A stretch of DNA of 64,000 nt from Auanema rhodensis (lineage: Eukaryota > Nematoda > Chromadorea > Rhabditida > Rhabditidae). The stretch is from assembly GCA_964057225.1 (NCBI GenBank), contig OZ059896.1, forward strand, positions 3,596,001 through 3,660,000, in the 5' to 3' direction. The notes beneath the pieces were generated by a model. That model searched no databases. It had not been told where the DNA came from and saw nothing but the letters and a program-made list of their open reading frames with translations. Shown piece after piece: positions 37,664-51,900 of this stretch. Both the position numbers and the translations under genes were made by a program. Positions within the stretch are counted from its first letter, which is position 1. Every line of letters begins with the position of its first letter.

Positions 37664-40600
37664 AAGTGCACATCACGTGTACATTTAATTAGCATAAATT
37701 AAAGTTCACGTAAATTTCAAAGTCATGGTTACCATGCACCAATATCAATAAAAATTTGTTTTTAGACTAATATGGACATGGGGAATCTAATTTTGAAAAC
37801 CGCATCTCTTTATCTTTCAAGTGAAGCGAGTTACATACCAAGTGCACATCACGTGTACATTTAATTAGCATAAATTAAAGTTCACGTAAATTTCAAAGTC
37901 ATGGTTACCATGCACCAATATCAATAAAAATTTGTTTTTAGACTAATATGAACATGGGGAATCTAATTTTGGAAACCGCATCTCTTTATCTTTCACGTGA
38001 AGCGAGTTACATACCAAGTGCACATAACGTGTACATTTAATTAGCATAAATTAAAGTTCACGTAAATTTCAAAGTCATGGTTACCATGAACCAATATCAA
38101 TAAAAATTTGTTTTCAGACTAATTTGGACATGGGGAATCTAATTTTGAAAACCGCATCTCTTTATCTTTCAAGTGAAGCGAGTTACATACCAAGTGCACA
38201 TCACGTGTACATTTAATTAGCATAAATTAAAGTTCACGTAAATTTCAAAGTCATGGTTACCATGCACCAATATTAATAAAAATTTGTTTTTAGACTAATA
38301 TGGACATGAGGAATCTAATTTTGAAAATCGCATCTCTTTATCTTTCACGTGAAGCGAGTTACATACCAAGTGCACATCACGTGTACATTTAATTAGCATA
38401 AATTAAAGTTCACGTAAATTTCAAAGTCATGGTTACCATGAACCAATATCAATAAAAATTTGTTTTTAGACTAATATGGACATGAGGAATCTAATTTTGA
38501 AAACCGCATCTCTTTATCTTTCACGTGAAGCGAGTTACATACCAAGTGCACATCACGTGTACATTTAATTAGCATAAAGTAAAGTTCACGTAAATTTCAA
38601 AGTCATGGTTACCATGAACCAATATCAATAAAAATTTGTTTTCAGACTAATTTGGACATGGGGAATCTAATTTTGAAAACCGCATCTCTTTATCTTTCAA
38701 GTGAAGCGAGTTACATACCAAGTGCACATAACGTGTACATTTAATTAGCATAAATTAAAGTTCACGTAAATTTCAAAGTCATGGTTACCATGAACCAATA
38801 TCAATAAAAATTTGTTTTCAGACTAATATGGACATGAGGAATCTAATTTTGAAAACCGCATCTCTTTATCTTTCAAGTGAAGCGAGTTACATACCAAGTG
38901 CACATCACGTGTACATTTAATTAGCATAAATTAAAGTTCACGTAAATTTCAAAGTCATCGTTACCATGCACCAATATTAATAAAAATTTGTTTTTAGACT
39001 AATATGGACATGAGGAATCTAATTTTGAAAATCGCATCTCTTTATCTTTCACGTGAAGCGAGTTACATACCAAGTGCACATCACGTGTACATTTAATTAG
39101 CATAAATTAAAGTTCACGTAAATTTCAAAGTCATGGTTACCATGAACCAATATCAATAAAAATTTGTTTTTAGACTAATATGGACATGAGGAATCTAATT
39201 TTGAAAACCGCATCTCTTTATCTTTCACGTGAAGCGAGTTACATACCAAGTGCACATCACGTGTACATTTAATTAGCATAAAGTAAAGTTCACGTAAATT
39301 TCAAAGTCATGGTTACCATGAACCAATATCAATAAAAATTTGTTTTTAGACTAATATGGACATGGGGAATCTAATTTTGAAAACCGCATCTCTTTATCTT
39401 TCACGTGTAGCGAGTTACATACCAAGTGCACATCACGTGTACATTTAATTAGCATAAATTAAAGTTCACGTAAATTTCAAAGTCATGGTTACCATGCACC
39501 AATATTAATAAAAAATTGTTTTTAGACTAATATGGACATGGGGAATCTAATTTTGGAAATCGCATCTCTTTATCTTTCACGTGAAGCGAGTTACATACCA
39601 AGTGCACATCACGTGTACATTTAATTAGCATAAATTAAAGTTCACGTAAATTTCAAAGTCATGGTTACCATGAACCAATATCAATAAAAATTTGTTTTTA
39701 GACTAATATGGACATGGGGAATCTAATTTTGAAAACCGCATCTCTTTATCTTTCAAGTGAAGCGAGTTACATACCAAGTGCACATCACGTGTACATTTAA
39801 TTAGCATAAATTAAAGTTCACGTAAATTTCAAAGTCATGGTTACCATGAACCAATATCAATAAAAATTTGTTTTCAGACTAATTTGGACATGGGGAATCT
39901 AATTTTGAAAACCGCATCTCTTTATCTTTCAAGTGAAGCGAGTTACATACCAAGTGCACATCACGTGTACATTTAATTAGCATAAATTAAAGTTCACGTA
40001 AACTTCAAAGTCATGGTTACCATGCACCAATATTAATAAAAATTTGTTTTTAGACTAATATGGACATGAGGAATCTAATTTTGAAAATCGCATCTCTTTA
40101 TCTTTCACGTGAAGCGAGTTACATACCAAGTGCACATCACGTGTACATTTAATTAGCATAAATTAAAGTTCACGTAAATTTCAAAGTCATGGTTACCATG
40201 CACCAATATCAATAAAAATTTGTTTTTAGACTAATATGGACATGGGGAATCTAATTTTGAAAACCGCATCTCTTTATCTTTCACGTGAAGCGAGTTACAT
40301 ACCAAGTGCACATCACGTGTACATTTAATTAGCATAAATTAAAGTTCACGTAAATTTCAAAGTCATGGTTACCATGAACCAATATCAATAAAAATTTGTT
40401 TTTAGACTAATATGGACATGGGGAATCTAATTTTGAAAACCGCATCTCTTTATCTTTCAAGTGAAGCGAGTTACATACCAAGTGCACATCACGTGTACAT
40501 TTAATTAGCATAAATTAAAGTTCACGTAAACTTCAAAGTCATGGTTACCATGCACCAATATTAATAAAAATTTGTTTTTAGACTAATATGGACATGAGGA

Positions 40601-40831
40601 ATCTAATTTTGAAAATCGCATCTCTTTATCTTTCACGTGAAGCGAGTTACATACCAAGTGCACATCACGTGTACATTTAATTAGCATAAATTAAAGTTCA
40701 CGTAAATTTCAAAGTCATGGTTACCATGAACCAATATCAATAAAAATTTGTTTTTAGACTAATATGGACATGGGGAATCTAATTTTGAAAACCGCATCTC
40801 TTTATCTTTCACGTGAAGCGAGTTACATACC
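37664..40831 (+). repeat. Zone 10: monomers 215-232, imperfect 4-mer step and relatives of zones 2 and 5
   Basis: Monomers 217-220 and 221-224 form an imperfect 704-bp tandem pair. Monomers 220 (36G joined to 74A/100C/109T/157A) and 221 (11A/100C/118A) look like hybrids. Monomers 222-227 repeat the order of monomers 23-28 in zone 2, about 35 kb upstream, including 83T/92A/133G/137T. Monomers 228 and 231 share 52C with 83T/118A/137T three monomers apart. There is no gene. Confidence 0.72.
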
Positions 40832-43800
40832 AAGTGCACATCACGTGTACATTTAATTAGCAAAAAGTAAAGTTCACGTAAATTTCAAAGTCATGGTTAC
40901 CATGCACCAATATCAATAAAAATTTGTTTTTAGACTAATATGGACATGGGGAATCTAATTTTGAAAATCGCATCTCTTTATCTTTCACGTGAAGCGAGTT
41001 ACATACCAAGTGCACATCACGTGTACATTTAATTAGCATAAATTAAAGTTCACGTAAATTTCAAAGTCATGGTTACCATGAACCAATATCAATAAAAATT
41101 TGTTTTTAGACTAATATGGACATGGGGAATCTAATTTTGAAAACCGCATCTCTTTATCTTTCACGTGAAGCGAGTTACATACCAAGTGCACATCACGTGT
41201 ACATTTAATTAGCATAAATTAAAGTTCACGTAAATTTCAAAGTCATGGTTACCATGCACCAATATTAATAAAAATTTGTTTTTAGACTAATATGGACATG
41301 GGGAATCTAATTTTGAAAACCGCATCTCTTTATCTTTCACGTGAAGCGAGTTACATACCAAGTGCACATCACGTGTACATTTAATTAGCATAAATTAAAG
41401 TTCACGTAAATTTCAAAGTCATGGTTACCATGAACCAATATCAATAAAAATTTGTTTTTAGACTAATATGGACATGGGGAATCTAATTTTGAAAACCGCA
41501 TCTCTTTATCTTTCACGTGAAGCGAGTTACATACCAAGTGCACATCACGTGTACATTTAATTAGCATAAATTAAAGTTCACGTAAATTTCAAAGTCATGG
41601 TTACCATGCACCAATATCAATAAAAATTTGTTTTTAGACTAATATGGACATGGAGAATCTAATTTTGAAAACCGCATCTCTTTATCTTTCACGTGAAGCG
41701 AGTTACATACCAAGTGCACATCACGTGTACATTTAATTAGCATAAATTAAAGTTCACGTAAATTTCAAAGTCATGGTTACCATGCACCAATATCAATAAA
41801 AATTTGTTTTTAGACTGATATGGACATGGGGAATCTAATTTTGAAAACCGCATCTCTTTATCTTTCACGTGAAGCGAGTTACATACCAAGTGCACATCAC
41901 GTGTACACTTAATTAGCATAAATTAAAGTTCACGTAAATTTCAAAGTCATGGTTACCATGCACCAATATCAATGAAAATTTGTTTTTAGACTAATATGGA
42001 CATGGGGAATCTAATTTTGAAAACCGCATCTCTTTATCTTTCAAGTGAAGCGAGTTACATACCAAGTGCACATCACGTGTACATTTAATTAGCATAAATT
42101 AAAGTTCACGTAAATTTCAAAGTCATGGTTACCATGCACCAATATCAATAAAAATTTGTTTTTAGACTAATATGGACATGGGGAATCTAATTTTGAAAAC
42201 CGCATCTCTTTATCTTTCACGTGAAGCGAGTTACATACCAAGTGCACATCACGTGTACATTTAATTAGCATAAATTAAAGTTCACGTAAATTTCAAAGTC
42301 ATGGTTACCATGCACCAATATCAATAAAAATTTGTTTTTAGACTAATATGAACATGGGGAATCTAATTTTGAAAACCGCATCTCTTTATCTTTCACGTGA
42401 AGCGAGTTACATACCAAGTGCACATAACGTGTACATTTAATTAGCATAAATTAAAGTTCACGTAAATTTCAAAGTCATGGTTACCATGCACCAATATCAA
42501 TAAAAATTTGTTTTTAGACTAATATGGACATGGAGAATCTAATTTTGAAAACCGCATCTCTTTATCTTTGACGTGAAGCGAGTTACATACCAAGTGCACA
42601 TCACGTGTACATTTAATTAGCATAAATTAAAGTTCACGTAAATTTCAAAGTCATGGTTACCATGCACCAATATTAATAAAAATTTGTTTTTAAACTAATA
42701 TGGACATGGGGAATCTAATTTTGAAAACCGCATCTCTTTATCTTTCACGTGAAGCGAGTTACATACCAAGTGCACATCACGTGTACATTTAATTAGCATA
42801 AATTAAAGTTCACGTAAATTTCAAAGTCATGGTTACCATGAACCAATATCAATAAAAATTTGTTTTTAGACTAATATGGACATGGGGAATCTAATTTTGA
42901 AAATCGCATCTCTTTATCTTTCACGTGAAGCGAGTTACATACCAAGTGCACATCACGTGTACATTTAATTAGCATAAATTAAAGTTCACGTAAATTTCAA
43001 AGTCATGGTTACCATGAACCAATATCAATAAAAATTTGTTTTTAGACTAATATGGACATGGGGAATCTAATTTTGAAAACCGCATCTCTTTATCTTTCAC
43101 GTGAAGCGAGTTACATACCAAGTGCACATCACGTGTACATTTAATTAGCATAAATTAAAGTTCACGTAAATTTCAAAGTCATGGTTACCATGCACCAATA
43201 TTAATAAAAATTTGTTTTTAGACTAATATGGACATGGGGAATCTAATTTTGAAAACCGCATCTCTTTATCTTTCACGTGAAGCGAGTTACATACCAAGTG
43301 CACATCACGTGTACATTTAATTAGCATAAATTAAAGTTCACGTAAATTTCAAAGTCATGGTTACCATGCACCAATATCAATAAAAATTTGTTTTTAGACT
43401 AATATGGACATGGAGAATCTAATTTTGAAAACCGCATCTCTTTATCTTTCACGTGAAGCGAGTTACATACCAAGTGCACATCACGTGTACATTTAATTAG
43501 CATAAATTAAAGTTCACGTAAATTTCAAAGTCATGGTTACCATGCACCAATATCAATAAAAATTTGTTTTTAGACTAATATGGACATGGGGAATCTAATT
43601 TTGAAAACCGCATCTCTTTATCTTTCACGTGAAGCGAGTTACATACCAAGTGCACATCACGTGTACACTTAATTAGCATAAATTAAAGTTCACGTAAATT
43701 TCAAAGTCATGGTTACCATGCACCAATATCAATAAAAATTTGTTTTTAGACTAATATGGACATGGGGAATCTAATTTTGAAAACCGCATCTCTTTATCTT

Positions 43801-45055
43801 TCAAGTGAAGCGAGTTACATACCAAGTGCACATCACGTGTACATTTAATTAGCATAAATTAAAGTTCACGTAAATTTCAAAGTCATGGTTACCATGCACC
43901 AATATCAATAAAAATTTGTTTTTAGACTAATATGGACATGGGGAATCTAATTTTGAAAACCGCATCTCTTTATCTTTCACGTGAAGCGAGTTACATACCA
44001 AGTGCACATCACGTGTACATTTAATTAGCATAAATTAAAGTTCACGTAAATTTCAAAGTCATGGTTACCATGCACCAATATCAATAAAAATTTGTTTTTA
44101 GACTAATATGGACACGGAGAATCTAATTTTGAAAACCGCATCTCTTTATCTTTCACGTGAAGCGAGTTACATACCAAGTGCACATCACGTGTACATTTAA
44201 TTAGCATAAATTAAAGTTCACGTAAATTTCAAAGTCATGGTTACCATGAACCAATATCAATAAAAATTTGTTTTCAGACTAATTTGGACATGGGGAATCT
44301 AATTTTGAAAACCGCATCTCTTTATCTTTCAAGTGAAGCGAGTTACATACCAAGTGCACATCACGTGTACATTTAATTAGCATAAATTAAAGTTCACGTA
44401 AATTTCAAAGTCATGGTTACCATGCACCAATATTAATAAAAATTTGTTTTTAGACTAATATGGACATGAGGAATCTAATTTTGAAAATCGCATCTCTTTA
44501 TCTTTCAAGTGAAGCGAGTTACATACCAAGTGCACATCACGTGTACATTTAATTAGCATAAATTAAAGTTCACGTAAATTTCAAAGTCATGGTTACCATG
44601 CACCAATATCAATAAAAATTTGTTTTTAGACTAATATGGACATGGGGAATCTAATTTTGAAAACCGCATCTCTTTATCTTTCACGTGAAGCGAGTTACAT
44701 ACCAAGTGCACATCACGTGTACATTTAATTAGCATAAATTAAAGTTCACGTAAATTTCAAAGTCATGGTTACCATGCACCAATATCAATAAAAATTTGTT
44801 TTTAGACTAATATGGACCCGGAGAATCTAATTTTGAAAACCGCATCTCTTTATCTTTCACGTGAAGCGAGTTACATACCAAGTGCACATCACGTGTACAT
44901 TTAATTAGCATAAATTAAAGTTCACGTAAATTTCAAAGTCATGGTTACCATGAACCAATATCAATAAAAATTTGTTTTCAGACTAATTTGGACATGGGGA
45001 ATCTAATTTTGAAAACCGCATCTCTTTATCTTTCAAGTGAAGCGAGTTACATACC
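40832..45055 (+). repeat. Zone 11: monomers 233-256, containing the second copy of the 14432-15487 block
   Basis: Monomers 235-240 (41184-42239) are the distant copy tagged by 106G. The string 83T; 119A; consensus-like; 21C/157A; consensus recurs at 43120-43999. Monomers 251-252 and 255-256 repeat 116C/119A; 74A/100C/109T/157A at a 704-bp offset, with 115C (GGACCCGG) in the second. Monomer 242 has 155G, which breaks the 153-162 palindrome. There is no gene or insertion. Confidence 0.78.
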
Positions 45056-48000
45056 AAGTGCACATCACGTGTACATTTAATTAGCATAAATTAAAGTTCA
45101 CGTAAATTTCAAAGTCATGGTTACCATGCACCAATATTAATAAAAATTTGTTTTTAGACTAATATGGACATGAGGAATCTAATTTTGAAAATCGCATCTC
45201 TTTATCTTTCACGTGAAGCGAGTTACATACCAAGTGCACATCACGTGTACATTTAATTAGCATAAATTAAAGTTCACGTAAATTTCAAAGTCATGGTTAC
45301 CATGAACCAATATCAATAAAAATTTGTTTTTAGACTAATATGGACATGGGGAATCTAATTTTGAAAACCGCATCTCTTTATCTTTCACGTGAAGCGAGTT
45401 ACATACCAAGTGCACATCACGTGTACATTTAATTAGCATAAAGTAAAGTTCACGTAAATTTCAAAGTCATGGTTACCATGAACCAATATCAATAAAAATT
45501 TGTTTTTAGACTAATATGGACATGGGGAATCTAATTTTGAAAACCGCATCTCTTTATCTTTCACGTGAAGCGAGTTACATACCAAGTGCACATCACGTGT
45601 ACATTTAATTAGCATAAATTAAAGTTCACGTAAATTTCAAAGTCATGGTTACCATGCACCAATATTAATAAAAATGCGTTTTTAGACTAATATGGACATG
45701 GGGAATCTAATTTTGAAAACCGCATCTCTTTATCTTTCACGTGAAGCGAGTTACATACCAAGTGCACATCACGTGTACATTTAATTAGCATAAATTAAAG
45801 TTCACGTAAATTTCAAAGTCATGGTTACCATGCACCAATATCAATAAAAATTTGTTTTTAGACTAATATGAACATGGGGAATCTAATTTTGAAAACCGCA
45901 TCTTTTTATCTTTCACGTGAAGCGAGTTACATACCAAGTGCACATCACGTGTACATTTAATTAGCATAAATTAAAGTTCACGTAAATTTCAAAGTCATGG
46001 TTACCATGCACCAATTTTAATAAAAATTTGTTTTTAAACTAATATGGACATGGGGAATCTAATTTTGAAAACCGCATCTCTTTATCTTTCACGTGAAGCG
46101 AGTTACATACCAAGTGCACATCACGTGTACATTTAATTAGCATAAATTAAAGTTCACGTAAATTTCAAAGTCATGGTTACCATGCACCAATATTAATAAA
46201 AATTTGTTTTTAGATTAATATGGACATGGGGAATCTAATTTTGAAAACCGCATCTCTTTATCTTTCACGTGAAGCGAGTTACATACCAAGTGCACATCAC
46301 GTGTACATTTAATTAGCATAAATTAAAGTTCACGTAAATTTCAAAGTCATGGTTACCATGCACCAATATCAATAAAAATTCGTTTTTAGACTAATTTGGA
46401 CATGGGGAATCTAATTTTGAAAACCGCATCTCTTTATCTTTCACGTGAAGCGAGTTACATACCGAGTGCACATCACGTGTACATTTAATTAGCATAAATT
46501 AAAGTTCACGTAAATTTCAAAGTCATGGTTACCATGAACCAATATCAATAAAAATTTGTTTTTAGACTAATATGGACATGGGGAATCTAATTTTGAAAAC
46601 CGCATCTCTTTATCTTTCACGTGAAGCGAGTTACATACCAAGTGCACATCACGTGTACATTTAATTAGCATAAATTAAAGTTCACGTAAATTTCAAAGTC
46701 ATGGTTACCATGCACCAATATTAATAAAAATTTGTTTTTAGACTAATATGGACATGGGGAATCTAATTTTGAAAACCGCATCTCTTTATCTTTCACGTGA
46801 AGCGAGTTACATACCAAGTGCACATCACGTGTACATTTAATTAGCATAAATTAAAGTTCACGTAAATTTCAAAGTCATGGTTACCATGAACCAATATCAA
46901 TAAAAATTTGTTTTTAGACTAATATGGACATGGGGAATCTAATTTTGAAAACCGCATCTCTTTATCTTTCACGTGAAGCGAGTTACATACCAAGTGCACA
47001 TCACGTGTACATTTAATTAGCATAAAGTAAAGTTCACGTAAATTTCAAAGTCATGGTTACCATGAACCAATATCAATAAAAATTTGTTTTTAGACTAATA
47101 TGGACATGGGGAATCTAATTTTGAAAACCGCATCTCTTTATCTTTCACGTGAAGCGAGTTACATACCAAGTGCACATCACGTGTACATTTAATTAGCATA
47201 AATTAAAGTTCACGTAAATTTCAAAGTCATGGTTACCATGCACCAATATTAATAAAAATTTGTTTTTAGACTAATATGGACATGAGGAATCTAATTTTGA
47301 AAATCGCATCTCTTTATCTTTCACGTGAAGCGAGTTACATACCAAGTGCACATCACGTGTACATTTAATTAGCATAAATTAAAGTTCACGTAAATTTCAA
47401 AGTCATGGTTACCATGAACCAATATCAATAAAAATTTGTTTTTAGACTAATATGGACATGGGGAATCTAATTTTGAAAACCGCATCTCTTTATCTTTCAC
47501 GTGAAGCGAGTTACATACCAAGTGCACATCACGTGTACATTTAATTAGCATAAAGTAAAGTTCACGTAAATTTCAAAGTCATGGTTACCATGAACCAATA
47601 TCAATAAAAATTTGTTTTTAGACTAATATGGACATGGGGAATCTAATTTTGAAAACCGCATCTCTTTATCTTTCACGTGAAGCGAGTTACATACCAAGTG
47701 CACATCACGTGTACATTTAATTAGCATAAATTAAAGTTCACGTAAATTTCAAAGTCATGGTTACCATGCACCAATATTAATAAAAATGCGTTTTTAGACT
47801 AATATGGACATGGGGAATCTAATTTTGAAAACCGCATCTCTTTATCTTTCACGTGAAGCGAGTTACATACCAAGTGCACATCACGTGTACATTTAATTAG
47901 CATAAATTAAAGTTCACGTAAATTTCAAAGTCATGGTTACCATGCACCAATATCAATAAAAATTTGTTTTTAGACTAATATGAACATGGGGAATCTAATT

Positions 48001-48927
48001 TTGAAAACCGCATCTTTTTATCTTTCACGTGAAGCGAGTTACATACCAAGTGCACATCACGTGTACATTTAATTAGCATAAATTAAAGTTCACGTAAATT
48101 TCAAAGTCATGGTTACCATGCACCAATTTTAATAAAAATTTGTTTTTAAACTAATATGGACATGGGGAATCTAATTTTGAAAACCGCATCTCTTTATCTT
48201 TCACGTGAAGCGAGTTACATACCAAGTGCACATCACGTGTACATTTAATTAGCATAAATTAAAGTTCACGTAAATTTCAAAGTCATGGTTACCATGCACC
48301 AATATTAATAAAAATTTGTTTTTAGATTAATATGGACATGGGGAATCTAATTTTGAAAACCGCATCTCTTTATCTTTCACGTGAAGCGAGTTACATACCA
48401 AGTGCACATCACGTGTACATTTAATTAGCATAAATTAAAGTTCACGTAAATTTCAAAGTCATGGTTACCATGCACCAATATCAATAAAAATTCGTTTTTA
48501 GACTAATTTGGACATGGGGAATCTAATTTTGAAAACCGCATCTCTTTATCTTTCACGTGAAGCGAGTTACATACCGAGTGCACATCACGTGTACATTTAA
48601 TTAGCATAAATTAAAGTTCACGTAAATTTCAAAGTCATGGTTACCATGAACCAATATCAATAAAAATTTGTTTTTAGACTAATATGGACATGGGGAATCT
48701 AATTTTGAAAACCGCATCTCTTTATCTTTCACGTGAAGCGAGTTACATACCAAGTGCACATCACGTGTACATTTAATTAGCATAAATTAAAGTTCACGTA
48801 AATTTCAAAGTCATGGTTACCATGCACCAATATTAATAAAAATTTGTTTTTAGACTAATATGGACATGGGGAATCTAATTTTGAAAACCGCATCTCTTTA
48901 TCTTTCACGTGAAGCGAGTTACATACC
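45056..48927 (+). repeat. Zone 12: tandem 12-mer HOR, 2112-bp offset
   Basis: Monomers 257-266 (45056-46815) and 269-278 (47168-48927) share 83T/118A/137T; 74A; 36G/74A; 83T/93G/94C; 112A/145T; 81T/83T/102A; 83T/104T; 94C/109T; 1G/74A; 83T. The doublet 93G/94C (AAATGCG), 104T and 145T occur only in these copies, so homology is certain. The unit has the same length as the zone 4 unit but a different composition; the equal period is probably coincidental. Confidence 0.9.
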
Positions 48928-51900
48928 AAGTGCACATCACGTGTACATTTAATTAGCATAAATTAAAGTTCACGTAAATTTCAAAGTCATGGTTACCATG
49001 CACCAATATCAATAAAAATTTGTTTTTAGACTAATATGGACATGGAGAATCTAATTTTGAAAACCGCATCTCTTTATCTTTCACGTGAAGCGAGTTACAT
49101 ACCAAGTGCACATCACGTGTACATTTAATTAGCATAAATTAAAGTTCACGTAAATTTCAAAGTCATGGTTACCATGCACCAATATCAATAAAAATTTGTT
49201 TTTAGACTAATATGGACATGGGGAATCTAATTTTGAAAACCGCATCTCTTTATCTTTCACGTGAAGCGAGTTACATACCAAGTGCACATCGCGTGTACAC
49301 TTAATTAGCATAAATTAAAGTTCACGTAAATTTCAAAGTCATGGTTACCATGCACCAATATCAATAAAAATTTGTTTTTAGACTAATATGGACATGGGGA
49401 ATCTAATTTTGAAAACCGCATCTCTTTATCTTTCAAGTGAAGCGAGTTACATACCAAGTGCACATCACGTGTACATTTAATTAGCATAAATTAAAGTTCA
49501 CGTAAATTTCAAAGTCATGGTTACCATGCACCAATATCAATAAAAATTTGTTTTTAGACTAATATGGACATGGGGAATCTAATTTTGAAAATCGCATCTC
49601 TTTATCTTTCACGTGAAGCGAGTTACATACCAAGTGCACATCACGTGTACATTTAATTAGCATAAATTAAAGTTCACGTAAATTTCAAAGTCATGGTTAC
49701 CATGAACCAATATCAATAAAAATTTGTTTTTAGACTAATATGGACATGGGGAATCTAATTTTGAAAACCGCATCTCTTTATCTTTCACGTGAAGCGAGTT
49801 ACATACCAAGTGCACATCACGTGTACATTTAATTAGCATAAATTAAAGTTCACGTAAATTTCAAAGTCATGGTTACCATGCACCAATATCAATAAAAATT
49901 TGTTTTTAGACTAATATGGACATGGGGAATCTAATTTTGAAAATCGCATCTCTTTATCTTTCACGTGAAGCGAGTTACATACCAAGTGCACATCACGTGT
50001 ACATTTAATTAGCATAAATTAAAGTTCACGTAAACTTCAAAGTCATGGTTACCATGAACCAATATCAATAAAAATTTGTTTTTAGACTAATATGGACATG
50101 GGGAATCTAATTTTTAAAACCGCATCTCTTTATCTTTTACGTGAAGCGAGTTACATACCAAGTGCACATCACGTGTACATTTAATTAGCATAAATTAAAG
50201 TTCACGTAAATTTCAAAGTCATGGTTACCATGAACCAATATCAATAAAAATTTGTTTTTAGACTAATATGGACATGGGGAATCTAATTTTGAAAACCGCA
50301 TCTCTTTATCTTTCACGTGAAGCGAGTTACATACCAAGTGCACATCACGTGTACATTTAATTAGCATAAATTAAAGTTCACGTAAATTTCAAAGTCATGG
50401 TTACCATGCACCAATATCAATAAAAATTTGTTTTTAGACTAATTTGGACATGGGGAATCTAATTTTGAAAACCGCATCTCTTTATCTTTCAAGTGAAGCG
50501 AGTTACATACCAAGTGCACATCACGTGTACATTTAATTAGCATAAATTAAAGTTCACGTAAATTTCAAAGTCATGGTTACCATGCACCAATATTAATAAA
50601 AATTTGTTTTTAGACTAATATGGACATGAGGAATCTAATTTTGAAAACCGCATCTCTTTATCTTTCACGTGAAGCGAGTTACATACCAAGTGCACATCAC
50701 GTGTACATTTAATTAGCATAAATTAAAGTTCACGTAAATTTCAAAGTCATGGTTACCATGAACCAATATCAATAAAAATTTGTTTTTAGACTAATATGGA
50801 CATGGGGAATCTAATTTTGAAAACCGCATCTCTTTATCTTTCACGTGAAGCGAGTTACATACCAAGTGCACATCACGTGTACATTTAATTAGCATAAATT
50901 AAAGTTCACGTAAATTTCAAAGTCATGGTTACCATGCACCAATATCAATAAAAATTTGTTTTTAGACTAATATGGACATGGAGAATCTAATTTTGAAAAC
51001 CGCATCTCTTTATCTTTCACGTGAAGCGAGTTACATACCAAGTGCACATCACGTGTACATTTAATTAGCATAAATTAAAGTTCACGTAAATTTCAAAGTC
51101 ATGGTTACCATGCACCAATATCAATAAAAATTTGTTTTTAGACTAATATGGACATGGAGAATCTAATTTTGAAAATCGCATCTCTTTATCTTTCACGTGA
51201 AGCGAGTTACATACCAAGTGCACATCACGTGTACATTTAATTAGCATAAATTAAAGTTCACGTAAATTTCAAAGTCATGGTTACCATGAACCAATATCAA
51301 TAAAAATTTGTTTTTAGACTAATATGGACATGGGGAATCTAATTTTGAAAACCGCATCTCTTTATCTTTCACGTGAAGCGAGTTACATACCAAGTGCACA
51401 TCACGTGTACATTTAATTAGCATAAATTAAAGTTCACGTAAATTTCAAAGTCATGGTTACCATGCACCAATATTGATAAAAATTTGTTTTTAGACTAATA
51501 TGGACATGGGGAATCTAATTTTGAAAACCGCATCTCTTTATCTTTCACGTGAAGCGAGTTACATACCAAGTGCACATCACGTGTACATTTAATTAGCATA
51601 AATTAAAGTTCACGTAAATTTCAAAGTCATGGTTACCATGCACCAATATCAATAAAAATTTGTTTTTAGACTAATATGGACATGGAGAATCTAATTTTGA
51701 AAACCGCATCTCTTTATCTTTCACGTGAAGCGAGTTACATACCAGGTGCACATCACGTGTACATTTAATTAGCATAAATTAAAGTTCACGTAAATTTCAA
51801 AGTCATGGTTACCATGCACCAATATCAATAAAAATTTGTTTTTAGACTAATATGAACATGGGGAATCTAATTTTGAAAACCGCATCTCTTTATCTTTCAC

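Noticed and set aside
41737-41919. The identical 60-codon minus-strand open reading frame 26,752 bp further on
   Set aside because: It is the duplicated copy of the same satellite block with the same 106G change. Identity reflects block duplication, not conservation of a protein.
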